Part shown: one piece after another, positions 11,389-22,446 of the stretch
Layout: the number at the start of each line of letters is the position of its first letter
How positions within the stretch are numbered: position 1 is the first letter of the stretch
From: Coriaria nepalensis
Lineage: Eukaryota > Streptophyta > Magnoliopsida > Cucurbitales > Coriariaceae
Direction of reading: 5' to 3'
Length of the DNA: 64,000 bases
NCBI GenBank assembly: GCA_027186245.1
Contig: CP114492.1
Location: forward strand, 10,444,501-10,508,500
Notes under the pieces: model-generated
What the model saw: only the letters and a program-made list of their open reading frames with translations
The model's database searches: none
What the model was told of the DNA's origin: nothing
Made by a program: the position numbers and the translations under genes

Positions 11389-12456
11389 TCAACGTTGTGA
11401 TTTAAGACCGATTATATTATTTACCAATTTGATTATTTGGTCAACATAACAACCTAAATATTGCCTAATAAATTTGTTCATTCACTGTCCCATTTTGTGG
11501 TAGATTAATACATTCAAGATTCAATCTAATAATGCAGAAACATAAAAGAAACACACAAGGTATAGTGATTCCATTAAATGATTCAAATAGATCACGAATC
11601 TACATCTATTCTCGAGCTTCCGAAAACGATCGGCACTCGTAGCGCTATAGATTGGAGTTTCTTTACAGATTACATCACGACAGTCAACAACCAAACACGA
11701 ATCAAACCAAATCCTCAAATTGGAATCATAACCGTAAGAACATAAATCAAGAAATAACCCAACCATGAGAGCAACCGTGTCTCTCATAGGCTAGAACAAA
11801 GCAAATCGAAATCAAGAGAGAAAGATCATACACATACAAAGAGTACAAATCAATCAAGAGGATATTTCGCACATGTTCGCATGGAGAGCACGGTTTGCGT
11901 GCAAGGAAGGAGAAAGAAAGGAATCACTGAGTGTTACTACATCCAACACCCTTTCAGGGTGGAGAAGGCTACATAATACGCCGACACAGCACCGGAATCT
12001 TTCCCGATTAGAAAAGCCTACACGTGTACGTTTATCCTTCCTTCTCGTTACAAAAATAAAAAAGCATAATTATTGTTTTAAAAAATTGGTAGTTAACTAG
12101 AAAGGGGCCTTGGAGATGTTGAGGCCATTCAAGATGAGATCGGCTGGGGTGCCTGTGCATTCACTGCACGTCCTGTTAATTAGAACTGTCTAATGTTGAT
12201 CAGATGGATGGTCTTAAATAATATTGAGAAAATACATGCAGGTGTATTATAAATAAACCATATTTTCTCATCATTAATTAGGATCGTCCGATCAGCATCA
12301 GATGGTCCGCAGTTGCACAGGCATGGGGTGTGCAGGCACCCCAGCCAACCTCATCAAAGACATTGATGATGTCATCGTTGAAGTCAGTAAGGAAGCTTTT
12401 TGAAGCTCTGGTGGCTGGTTCGAGAATCCATAGCCTCGAAAATCGATGGTGATTGC
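11389..12456 (-). other. Inverted segment inside epoxide hydrolase unit 4
   Basis: Exon 2 of unit 4 is split exactly: the first half ends CCGAG at 11388, and the second half begins GCAATC on the minus strand at 12456 and runs leftward. This is the pattern left by an inversion of about 1068 bp with one end in exon 2. The left part of the segment (11389-12112) should be intron 2 plus unrelated sequence; I recognised no protein in it. Confidence 0.8.
12135..12351. mobile_element. Short inverted-repeat element (MITE-like) in the inverted exon 2
   Basis: The ends form an imperfect terminal inverted repeat built around GGCTGGGGTGCCTG (left about 12137-12158, right about 12330-12350). Inner segments are also partly complementary. 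Flanking 9-mers CATTCAAGA (12126-12134) and CATCAAAGA (12352-12360) match at 7 of 9 bases, like an old target-site duplication, and exon 2 resumes on both sides. There is no ORF, so it is non-autonomous. A 9-bp duplication would fit a Mutator-like family, but the superfamily is uncertain. Confidence 0.68.
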
Positions 12457-13264
12457 ATGTAGTTGGGCCGGGATTGTGAAGCCTAAAATGCGTTTGGCAG
12501 CTCGTGAATCGTTGGATCACGAGCTAACCGGATATTGCTGGCGGGTCACAATTCATTAGGGCCTAACCTTTTTTCCTTTAGCTCATATGGAATCAGCCTA
12601 AAGGATTTTACATAAACAGGTTTAAGGTAACTAATTTTTGTGTTTTTTTCTTTCGTGTTTATACATTTATACAAGTAAAATGCAGTTGCCGGGAATAGCA
12701 GAAGCAGATTTTGCGCGGTTCGATGTGAAGACGGTAGTGAGGAACATATAAACTCTCTTCTCTAGTAGTGAGATTCCAATTGCCGTTGATGATCACGAAA
12801 TTATGGACTTGTATGATCCATCAATTCCATTACCATCTTGGTTTTCTGGGGATGATCTTGAAACCTATGCTTCCTTGTACGAAAAATCCGGGTTCAATTA
12901 CCCGCTTCAGGTTCCTTACAGGTTAGAAATTTAGTACCAAACAAAAACATTTTACTATAACCGAAGATTCTTAGACATGACAGCAACGTTCTTCTTCTCT
13001 ATGAGATGTCGTAGGAGTTTGAATAAGGAATCTGGAACAAGTAATCTGAAAGTTAGAGCACCATCTCTGCTGATCCAAGGCGAGAAAGACTACGTGATGA
13101 AGTTTCCTGGAACTGCAGAGTATTTACAGAGTGAAGCTGTGAGGAAATTTGTTCCGGATTTGGAGGTCGTGTTCATTCCCGAAGGAAGTCATTTTGTTCA
13201 CGAACAATTCCCAGAGCAAGTGAATGATTTAATCATCGCGTTCCTCAACAAGCACGGCGCTTGA

Positions 13265-14030
13265 TTATCAGTAGCACGACTTGCACTTGCTAGATATGAG
13301 AACTAAAACAGAGGACCCCAACCTATTACTAAATACCTTGTCTTGTATCGATTCTCGTGTTCTAATCTGTTTTACCAATCTTAAGAATAGAAGAGACCTA
13401 TGAATATGATTAATCAAGTTTTTCGTTTAATATTCATGAATGTCTCTTCATGATTCCATCAACTAGCTTCCAAATCTCACTCAGTGGGCCCGATGTGTGT
13501 TAAAGTTCTGAGCTTTCAGACATTTTGCATGTGGGTGACGCGTGATGGAAAACAGAGAGCGTTATTCTGTGGATGTGGAACCAACTGCAGTTGCAGTGTG
13601 TAAAGGACCAACAGCTCAGGCCATAGTAAGTTAACCAAAGCAAAGGATACAATTTAGAAAGAAGAGTCAACAAACAAACTTTAGATAACATTACAAATTC
13701 CAAGCTCTCTCTCCACTTTTGAAGAGGGCTACAAGCCTACACCTAGAACACACTTGCACTCACATGTGTAAAAAAAAAAAAGAGATGCATCGAAGAAAAC
13801 CCACAAAAAAAAAAAGAAAAAAAAGGCGGGGCGGGGGGGGCTAAGAAAAAGGAAAGAAGGCATTGAATGCCATTGAAAAAAGAAACAGAGATAAAGCCGA
13901 CAAAAAGCCCTGTTTTTGGGCCATAACAAAGAAAAGGAAAAAACAGAGCATTAAAAAAAAGCCTTATTTTTTTGGTTACCTCTGGCTCTCTTTGCCAAAA
14001 GGGAAAGCCAAAGGGTGACCCTTTTTCGGC
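13265..14030. other. Intergenic between epoxide hydrolase array and expansin
   Basis: Contains purine-rich low-complexity DNA near 13768-13860 (A runs and a G-rich patch). It should include the 3' UTR of the minus-strand expansin. No gene seen. Confidence 0.5.
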
Positions 14031-15546
14031 TTAGGAGAAGAAATTCAGGCGGGAAGTGTAAGTGGCCTTTGGAGACCAATTCCCTGGAATCACATCTCTT
14101 GCAGACAGAGTTCTGGCCGTTGATAAAGTCGTTAACTTCACTGAAAATGGGCCCTTTAGTGGCCCACCAATTATGCACCAATTTGCACCCCACAGATGAT
14201 TCATCTCCACCCACTCACTAGCCCTTGCCTGTCGTGTAAACCCCAGAAAATCAGAAACAAATATCGGTCAATCATAAAGCTGCAAAGATTGTTACAAGAT
14301 AAAAACAGAGGAACATGGCAAAAAACACAAACTACGATTCTCTACATGCTTTTCCATCATATGAGCCAAGTCAAGGCATAAAGTGGTCTTCAACATATTG
14401 CACAGTGGCACCATTAACATCTAATCACTCACCAAACAAACAATTATATACTCCTAAACACTGAGATTAAGGAACTAATCCGCAAGATTAGGAGCTTAAA
14501 AGATGTTTTGAATAATAATATATAACCCACTATCAGATATGGGCACGTTCATCATCTGTTGTTTAGGTGACAGTGTGTAAGTGCATCAAAACAGAGTAAA
14601 CAAAAGAAGATACAATTAATAAAATAGTAATAATGCACGTACATCTCTTATATGCATTGAGCCGACATCTCCATCTCCATCCTCGAACTCAACCAAGAGA
14701 GAGAGCCAATAATCGGTCGAACCTTCATTCACATGGAACGCAATGTTCTTCCCAGGATACTTACATGGAGTCCTGTGTAAGTACTTAGATTATTATTCAG
14801 GAAAAGTGAGAAAAAACAGGAGTGGTCAAAGTTGAGTATATTTATATCGTAATTTAATGCAAATGGACAGGAAGGAAGCGACAAAACAGAGAGACCGTTA
14901 GGCAAGTAAGAGAAGAAGGAAAGCGACAAGTAGACTAGTAGTATGTATGTAATTATGGATATGGTAAATTACCTTCGGTAAATGACTGGGATCTCTCCTC
15001 GGTTTCTGAGTTGACCGTTTTCGCCGGAAACAGCCATGCGCCCAAAAGCCGCCCCGCTGAGGTCAAAGTGGGTCCGCCCGTTAGAGCAGTACCCGCCCGG
15101 ACACTCGTCGGTGATAATCACAGTCACGGCCCGTCTCGAGCAGATGGATTGGTCCAAGCATTTGACTTTGTAGCACGCGCCGCACCCTTCGCCATTCTTG
15201 AACAGCACCGGACTCACCGCACCCACCCGAGCCTTCAACGGCCGCACGTCCACCATGTCTCCGTATCCACAGGCTCCACCTTAATTTATCGGCCGAGTTT
15301 CGAAAAAAAAAAAAAGATTAATTCAACGTTTAGAGATCTAGAAATTAAGTAACGAATTCAGGGAGGACAGGAGTACATACCGTCGCTGCCGTCCCCTTCG
15401 GGATCTCCGTACCAGGTGGCGGTGGCAGGGTGCCAGTTCTTGTCGGAAACGGCGTGTTGGAGTGGAGTTAAGGTCGCATTTGCGAGCGAGCTCGCCATGG
15501 TCGCCATGATGAGCAAAAGGCTGACAGAGGAACAACGGAGGTGCAT
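14031..15546 (-). CDS. Beta-expansin (EXPB3-like)
   Basis: Minus-strand exons 15546-15381, 15279-14973, 14772-14643 and 14228-14031 join in phase to give 266 aa. Expansins loosen cell walls non-enzymatically. The protein has a signal peptide (MHLRCSSVSLLLIMATMASSLANA), then a GH45-like domain starting ATWYGDPEGDGSDGG with the Cys-rich segment CGACYKVKC and the HFD motif at 126-128. A C-terminal carbohydrate-binding domain carries the Trp residues of WLSLL, WGANW and NWSPKATYTSRLNF. An upstream in-frame ATG at 15579 would add 11 residues; the shorter start gives a cleaner signal peptide. Sequence and length fit Arabidopsis EXPB1/EXPB3, and its neighbour, a tetraspanin-19-like gene, is the neighbour of EXPB1 in Arabidopsis as I recall it. 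Confidence 0.93.
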
Positions 15547-15716
15547 TGTCTGAGTGGAGAGTGTAGTTGGCGCCACCACTTAGCTCCACTTAACAATGTC
15601 GGTTTCCGATGGCAGCGGAATCCAAGAAAATCAGTTGGAAAAAGGTCTGCAAGTGAGGAGCTTGAGCTAGGGAAGTAGAACCGGAGAGTGTGTGTTTTGC
15701 CGTAAGTTTGGTTGGT

Positions 15717-15728
15717 GTAAATATATAA
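15717..15728 (-). promoter_or_regulatory. Probable TATA box of the beta-expansin gene
   Basis: On the minus strand the sequence reads CTTATATATTTA about 170-180 bp upstream of the start codon, a plausible TATA element with a leader of about 140 bp. Motif only. Confidence 0.4.
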
Positions 15729-16489
15729 GGCTCTACACCAAGTTGTAAAAGCTTTTGTTTTGCCTTTAAGGAGGGGCCGACCGGCTGTCAGATACAGCGT
15801 TAATTCCGTTGAGCGTATCAAATTTTATAGATTTTAATCCTGATTATGATCACAATTTCAGATTTTCTTCTTCTTTTTCAATTAATTTAACTTTTTTTTT
15901 TTCTTTTCTCGTGTCAGAAAATTTTTCAACGATAAAAAAGGAAAAAAAAAAAAATGTAAAAAGTTATTTTGAAGTTGAAACCATTTTAACCAAACAGAAT
16001 GTACATAGTTGGTTGTTAATTGTTATTGCTGTTTTCAGCCGTTGATCTTTTTAGCCAAAAAAAAAAAAACAACAACCGTTGATCCTAGTTTGGTGTACGA
16101 CCAAAGAGGGAACCGACAGCAGATGGTGCATGAAACGATGACGTTAGACGGGCCTGGGAAAATGTTCTCATGCCGAGGAGGAAGAAATGTAAACGTGAGA
16201 AGCAGATTTTGTTGACCGATTTCAACTTCAAGGACATGCATGATACTCTTAAGGCATAACATAAATGCTATTATTTCAGCCGACTACTAGATTCAATCCT
16301 TATTTGCTTGGTCTATTTTTTAAATAATATTTCAGTTATTAATTTTAATTTAAGAATTAAAATAATATTACGTGATAAGATAAGAAGAAAATATAAAAAT
16401 ATAAGTAAATTGAAAAAAATAAATTATATTTAATCATTTATCTTTTTTTTTTCTTTAAATATTGATGAATGATGATGACTATTAATACT

Positions 16490-17030
16490 CGATTTAAATT
16501 TAAAATATAGATACCAATATTTGATCTGAATTTAAATTTGAAATGTGGAAACCGATATTCAATCTGAATTTGAGTTTCCGATCTAGTCACATGTCGATCC
16601 GAGATGCACATACGACATATGAGATCTCAGTTTGTATTCTGAGATCGAGATTTCATAGTTTGTGCATCTCAGACCGAAAACTCAGTCATGTTTATTTCTT
16701 TCTAAATAAAAAACTCAGTCTAGATCGAGAACTCAAACTTAAACTGATAGATATTATATTATATTAGATATCGGTCTGAGAATGAAGAAAAAGTTCTCAG
16801 TCTGAGAAGGAAAATGAAGAAGTCGGTCTACGAATGAAGATGATGAATTTAGTCTGGAAAATGAATTCGGTCTCTGAAAGAATAAATTAAACTCGATCTA
16901 GGAAAAATAAAAGATCTCGATCTGGGAATAGAGCTTGGTCTATGAATAAATAAATTGAACTCGGTTTAGGAAAAGTAAAAGAATTAGGTCTGAAAGTGAT
17001 TTTGATGTGTTGCGTAAAAGAAAAAATTTT
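16490..17030 (+). repeat. Degenerate repeats with GGTCT/GATCTG cores
   Basis: Short motifs such as CTCGGTCTAGGAAAA, GATCTCGATCTGGGAA, TTGGTCTATGAATAAA and CTCGGTTTAGGAAAAGTAAAA recur about every 20-60 bp between 16770 and 17000. A pair of longer near-repeats (ATATTTGATCTGAATTTAAAT and ATATTCAATCTGAATTTGAG) lies at about 16517 and 16555. This looks like a decayed tandem or satellite-like array. Confidence 0.55.
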
Positions 17031-18275
17031 CGATCTGTCAAATATCTTATACGGCTTGCGTAATAATTATATAAACTTTCATATTAATACGAACTTAATT
17101 TAAATAATTTTGACATGATATGTATTTTAACTATTAAATCTATAAAAATAGCTGAGATTTACGCACATAAACCAACAAGAATAACGACACAAAAATTGAA
17201 TCCGCTCTTATCCGAGAGTCAAGATGCCAACTACATGCCATTATTGAAATAATTACTAATATTAAATACATAATTATTTTTAATGTTTGATATATTAAAT
17301 ATTATATAATATTAATAGTTAATAGTTAATAGTTAATATAAAAATACCAATATCATTTCTATTTTAAAAATACCTCGTTCAAGTCAAACATATGATCGAC
17401 TTCAACAAAAAACCTTCGATGAAATGAATACCCATTTCACACCGAGATTTGGCTCCCATATAAACCGAACCCAGTAAAAAAGAAAAGTTACTACAAAAAT
17501 GCATGCTCAACTGTGATGAGCGTCGGCTCCGATATAGTGGGATGTCCGATGATCAAATCGAATATTCAATTTAATAAGAAAATTTACTCATATATCTAAT
17601 TTAAAATCATTTGATATGAATGTTCAAAATTATTATCATATCAAATACTTGATTTGATCAATTTTTTCATATTTATTATCCGATTCATATAATCATATTT
17701 TTTCTATCTGAATATATCTCCAAATTTAATGGACCACCCACCGGAACTAACTGCCAAAAAGGGTCCATTTTGTATATATAAACAGGATCATTGCATGTCA
17801 CATCACAAACGGCGATGCTCTATTATGCATCGTGACTTGCATGAGAAGAGAAGAAACACGCAGGCAAATAGCACCATTTCCTATTTTCCACTACAATAAT
17901 TTGAGCACAAAACGTGTCTTCTTCAGATAATTCATACTATTTTTTTTTTGTCCTAATTTTCTTGATCTTGTCCGTGACCCAACGGGCCAACAATAGCATA
18001 AGAAAGAAGATAGTAGTAGCAGCAGTGATCTAATCTGCATCATGGATTTAGCACAATAGCTTATGCACATGCTATGCTTTATATAAAAAGAACACAAAAC
18101 GCCCACTCGATGCCGGCCGTAATTTTTAATATAATAATAACAAATAAGATGGCCGTTGGCTACAGCCTAAAGTTGAAGATGATAACAATGAGTGACGTGG
18201 ACCCATCATTAACCACCAGACAAACATCGTCTATCTTCTGCAATCATACCAGATATGGCCAAACTTCATCGCCAT

Positions 18276-19896
18276 TCAGAAGCCGCTACTCCTTACCGAT
18301 CCCTCCTGCAAAAGGAGTGAAGGAGATGAGACGAGTAGTATGAAGAAGACATGACGATGTCCTTTAAGTCAATTAGGCCATCATGAATCATACCTTGTTG
18401 GGTGCAGAGACAGGGTCGACTACAACATAACGAGGCGAGAGAAGTGCATTGTATAGTAGAGGAGCTCTCACTGCGGATGAATGCTCTGTACCATCATCAT
18501 CACAATCATAGTGTTGAGCTGGTCCAAGCACTTTTAGAATCATGGCCAGTAGCAGAGACACTCCCTGAAATTAATTAAGAACACTTTCATGGATAGAAGA
18601 GCTTCAACAAGCCGATAATTTGCAAGAGAGAGAGAGAGAGTAGGAAACCTGTATACACAAAACAGCGAGGCCGATCGATTTGCAGATACTGAAGTTTGAT
18701 CTGATGAAATCTCTGAACCGATCAAAACTCCCTGTTGGATCCTCGGGAAAATCCTGGTCATGTCAAAAGTTATATAACAAACAAATCAAAATTCGTAGAA
18801 GAATTGAAAGGGGGGAAAATTTCAGACCTTCTTCTCCCAGTGATGATTCAGAAACACTTCAGCAGCAAGTGCGACCTCCAACATGAAAAGCGTATGCACG
18901 AACAACATATATATAATTTGCTCATTTAAGGTCTTAACCAATTATGTACTTGTTCATTTACCTTTCTCAAGTAAACAGAGAAAAGGATTAAGTATACCGG
19001 AGAGAAATGACAGGAGAAAATGAAATGAAGTATACCGCAGTGTCCTTAAGAAAGTATTCAAACACAAGGATACCAAATAAAGGCAGTAACCGCTCGCGTA
19101 TTCTGCTGCGATATGACCTGAGCATGTGATCACACAAAGAGCAATTCTAAGGCCGAGAGAAGCGTAGATAAACCTGTGAAACAAGCATAACTAGTATGTA
19201 ATTTGTTCAAAGATAATCCTTTCACCCAAGTATTAACTCGTTTGGAATTGAGGAGGAATAATCATGAATGTTATTTAAGTTTCTACAACGCAGAACTTGT
19301 GAAGCAAAGATTATCTCAACTTGTAAGTTATGTTATTGAATTTGGAAAGAGTTTCGGTTCATATAATCGGAAGCCACAATAGTCACAATCAAAGGATTTC
19401 AGAATGAACAGAAGAAAAGTGGGACACAATAGAAAGAATGTTATACTTCAACATTAACATAATATAAGATGGAGAAGCAAGAAAGCAAACAACAAAAAAT
19501 TCCTTTCTGGTCACGAGGAACAAAAACGCAGATGGAAAGTGCAAAAACAACATCCAGCGTTCCTGTTTCAGGTCCCAAACAATGAAAAATCGAAACTTTG
19601 GACATCCCAGTTCCCACATTTGACATCCTGGCTTAAGAACTCGTTGACCCAATAAAAAAAATTTCATATTTTCTGATGAAGAAAAGATGAGAACATAAAA
19701 CCCAGAAAGAAAAAATGAGAGCAAAATACCATGGAACAGGGAAATGAGAGTGTCCAATGGGGAACTGACCCATTTGCCTCTGCCAAACCTTAATCAACCA
19801 AACACCGTACAGAATGAGGGCAATCCCAACCATACCAATCCCTGAATTCACCAACTTCAACATCGATTGTGTACAGCTCCTCACCATCCTAACCAT
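18276..19896 (-). CDS. Tetraspanin (tetraspanin-19-like)
   Basis: Six minus-strand exons, 19896-19730, 19173-19074, 18920-18828, 18753-18649, 18564-18394 and 18305-18276, are in phase and give 221 aa. Tetraspanins are four-pass membrane proteins that organise membrane microdomains. TM1 lies in [26 protein letters not shown]2 lies around [20 protein letters not shown]3 in [18 protein letters not shown] and TM4 in [20 protein letters not shown], with the loop [17 protein letters not shown] between TM3 and TM4. Sequence resembles my memory of Arabidopsis TET19. Exon 3 is the least certain: its acceptor (AG at 18922-18921) is the only in-frame choice I found. The start could also be Met4 at 19887. 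The last exon is only ten codons. Confidence 0.85.
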
Positions 19897-20910
19897 TTTT
19901 CTCCCCAAAAACCCGATTTCACAAAAACAAGCAGAAAAATAGAAATGTGTAACGATCTCAATAGATCGATAAACCAAGAACAGGGGAATCGATTAAGAAC
20001 AGAGAATGGGTAAAGGTGGGCTTTTATTGAACAAACCTTTTTGAGGAAGGTTTACCTCCAGTAGTGATATCAGCTCAATTACAACCCCCAAAACAGAATG
20101 AATCAATGCTACTCTCTTTCCCTAACTATACTACACACGTAAAACTAGTTACCAGAATCAAGAAAAAACTAACTCATCAACGGTCACCATCGGTCTATCT
20201 AATCACCCCTTTACATCTTTCCTTTAGACGATGTTAAGGAACATAATTATGCTTCCCGTGTTTTAGGAACAGAGTTAATTAGCTGGTTTATGAGTTATGA
20301 GTTCGCTGAAATCGAAAACGACATATGTGGGATTTTTCTTACTTCCCGCCCCCGCCTGCCCCAGTACAAAAAAAGAAAGAAAAACGACAAGTCTTAGAGC
20401 ATATACGACGTCTCTTCGCCTGTACAAACATGAACGACTAGTCGCTGTTTATAAATTTTATTTGTGGGAGGGGAGAAGGAAGAAATGAAACGTCCAAAAA
20501 GTTACGAGGCCTTCTTCCTCTCAAAAGAAAGAGATAAACCGTTAATGGTCGGTGGATTGGATTTGGCGGTAGGGAAAGAGTTACTGGGCTGATAGTAGCG
20601 CCTCCTCCTTCTCTTAGACCACAACCCGCTTTCCATTTCACTAATCCCACCAAAACTATATGCTCTGTAAATGCTCCTCCGCCTTCCATTCTAAAATCAA
20701 CTGCAGAGTCCCCTTCAAGTACTTCTGCGACAAAAATGGAACTACCCATGACGCCTCTTCCCGGGTAATTTGGGAAAAATATAAAATTTAGCTACCAAGC
20801 AATTTGACCCGTCATCAAGTTTCGATTCACCCCCCCCCCCCCCCCCACAAAGATATGTTAATATTTGATGAGCTGGATCAAAACTGAGAATATTGTGTGA
20901 ATCTGGATTT
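19897..20910. other. Intergenic upstream of the tetraspanin gene
   Basis: Contains the tetraspanin promoter and leader and an 18-base-class run of C at about 20830-20847. A minus-strand open frame at 20438-20749 has no protein similarity I recognise, so I do not call it a gene. Confidence 0.5.
20830..20847. repeat. C homopolymer run
   Basis: About 18 C in a row, unusual in such AT-rich DNA; a similar run occurs near 58285. Confidence 0.85.
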
Positions 20911-21075
20911 TACAGGGCTTTTCTAAACTGGGAAAGGATGTTATGTGGGATGGTGAGAATGTATGGAGCACAATGGCTTTTTATATGTTCAGTTTGCACA
21001 TTCCTTTGAGCTTCGGAAGCTTGTCAATGGTTGCACAAATAACTCACCAACCTGATCTTGATCCACAAACTCAGG
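20911..21075 (+). pseudogene. Gene fragment, possibly one exon of a CAAX-type membrane protease
   Basis: The segment reads LGKDVMWDGENVWSTMAFYM then FSLHIPLSFGSLSMVAQITH, followed by QPDLDPQTQ and a GT, like a single spliced exon of a membrane protein. I recall a CAAX amino-terminal protease gene (At2g20725) between TET19 and the PPR gene in Arabidopsis, where this fragment sits. No other exon was found on either side, so it is probably a relic. The family assignment is from memory and uncertain. Confidence 0.35.
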
Positions 21076-22302
21076 TTAAGCATTATTTATTTTTTTCTTC
21101 TTTCTTATCAATGATTTGTGCTCAATTATGTGCACTTAACAACTTATCCATCATTCTTATCCTAATGAAAGTTACATTTCAAATCACTCTTTGGTCTCCA
21201 AGTAGGAGCTGTTGTCTCTAGTTAGCAGCAAGATACTTGAGCAACAAGTATATTTATTATACTCACCGAATGTCACAGAGACTCAGAATCAAAGAACTGC
21301 ATTATGTTTTAAGAGGACTGGCAGCCATGCAACAGTTGAAGAAAGCTCCAATGGGATTGTAATCTATGTGTGATGGAAGGATGGTCTAATTAATTGATTG
21401 AAACATATTATACGAATGCTGATAATATCATCCGAGCAATAAGGTGCATGTAACTATCCTAGTCATACCGACCAACTTTTATGGAGGTGATACGACCATA
21501 TCACGAGCAATGTTAATTTAAGACAGAGAGAGAGACAGAACAGGAGATTCTAGAGACCCCTGAGTCCCTGACGAGTGAGGGCTGGGAGCTTCTTCAAGTA
21601 CATATGGACCCCCTTGCAGTTAATGCCGTAATGGGTTGGTACTTCAACGCCCTGATGAGAGCTTCAAGTTTCAGAATTCTGGCCCAACTCATTAACTTCA
21701 GACACATCAGCTGATGGTGACGGTTTTTTTTTTTTTTTTAAATTGATTTCTTACCTTATAACCCGGATCTATAATGAAAATATTGTTCTGACTGATAACT
21801 CTACATCTGAAAGTAGAATTTTAAAAAATATATAAAAATAATAATAATAATAATTTGGGTAAACTTTCCACCTCAAAAGAAAAAGGCTCCAACTTTGCGA
21901 CTCTGTTCTAGCTCTTACCCCATTCCAGCAATGTAGCTGGTTTACTTCCTTTAGCAGATAAAAAGGAATCTTACTTGACCACGTATCGGTTAAATGTTCT
22001 GAAATTTGCAGGAATCATAGGTGGTCGACGAGAGAGAGTGCCAGGGTGGTTCAATGGGCCCGCAAGCAGATGCTTACGCCGCAATCAACGGCTACGAGGG
22101 AGAAACGTAAGAATCGAGTCTTTCGTTGGATGGAAGCCACGTGTACATGATGCGCTGGATCCCACGAGGGTTTTCTCTCTTTTATAACAGAGAAATTAAA
22201 ACCTGGTACCACCACTCATCCAATCAACAGCAGCAGCTTTCAAGGGTTATCGATTTATTCTTCCTTTTTTTCGTCGGCAACTCTGTTTTGGTGTGTGGAA
22301 AG
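21076..22302. other. Intergenic with low-complexity tracts
   Basis: A T run at 21725-21740 and (ATA)n near 21839-21853. A TATA-like TTTATAAC near 22181 lies about 120 bp upstream of the small ORF at 22303. No other gene seen. Confidence 0.5.
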
Positions 22303-22446
22303 ATGGGTGGATTTGAGCAGCAAGTGAAGAACAGGACAAAGGAGCTGAGGGGCTTGTTCAAAAAGGGCTTCTTCAAGAAGGGGGTGAAGATTGTAGGAGA
22401 TTCTTGCAAGAAAGGCTGGAGAAAGGTCAAGCACTTGAGATCCTGA
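22303..22446 (+). CDS. Candidate small basic protein, 47 aa
   Basis: An uninterrupted ORF encodes a 47-residue, Lys/Arg-rich protein (MGGFEQQVKNRTKELRGLFK at the N-terminus, KKGWRKVKHLRS at the end). It has no Cys-rich pattern and no signal peptide; the middle could form an amphipathic helix. A TATA-like element lies about 120 bp upstream, and the sequence after the stop looks like a T-rich 3' UTR. The balanced amino acid pattern and ATG context (AAAGATGGG) suggest a real coding region, but I cannot name the family. Confidence 0.5.
   Translation: MGGFEQQVKNRTKELRGLFKKGFFKKGVKIVGDSCKKGWRKVKHLRS

Larger units (their letters stand above)
11105..13264 (+). pseudogene. Soluble epoxide hydrolase, unit 4 (rearranged pseudogene)
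   Basis: Exon 1 (from 11105) lacks bases after MEKIK and hits TGA within nine codons. Exon 2 begins near 11297 but stops matching after NAGYR at 11388. Its remaining part is found on the minus strand at 12456-12361, interrupted by a 217-bp element and finishing at about 12113 with LNISK. Only the last part of exon 3 remains (about 12585-12627, KGFYINRFK). Exon 4 (12686-12921) has the right length but carries TAA where other units have IYTLF. Exon 5 (13015-13264) is open and ends with EGSHF and a normal C-terminus. The gene is dead by several routes. Confidence 0.93.
15580..18275. other. AT-rich intergenic region with degenerate repeats
   Basis: No gene supported in about 2.7 kb. It includes A/T homopolymers near 15890-15950, a repeat-rich stretch at 16490-17030 listed separately, and TA-rich DNA at 17270-17345 with GTTAATA repeated. 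The part next to 18276 should be the 3' UTR of the tetraspanin gene. Confidence 0.6.

Noticed and set aside
12418..12432. GGTTCGAGAATCC, tRNA B-box-like
   Set aside because: It lies within the inverted epoxide hydrolase exon 2 and is explained by coding sequence.
13951..14214. ORF overlapping expansin exon 4 in the wrong frame
   Set aside because: It is a frame shadow of the last expansin exon, which is in phase with the other three exons.
20438..20749. 103-aa minus-strand ORF upstream of the tetraspanin gene
   Set aside because: No recognisable similarity, no intron signals and low-complexity composition; probably chance.
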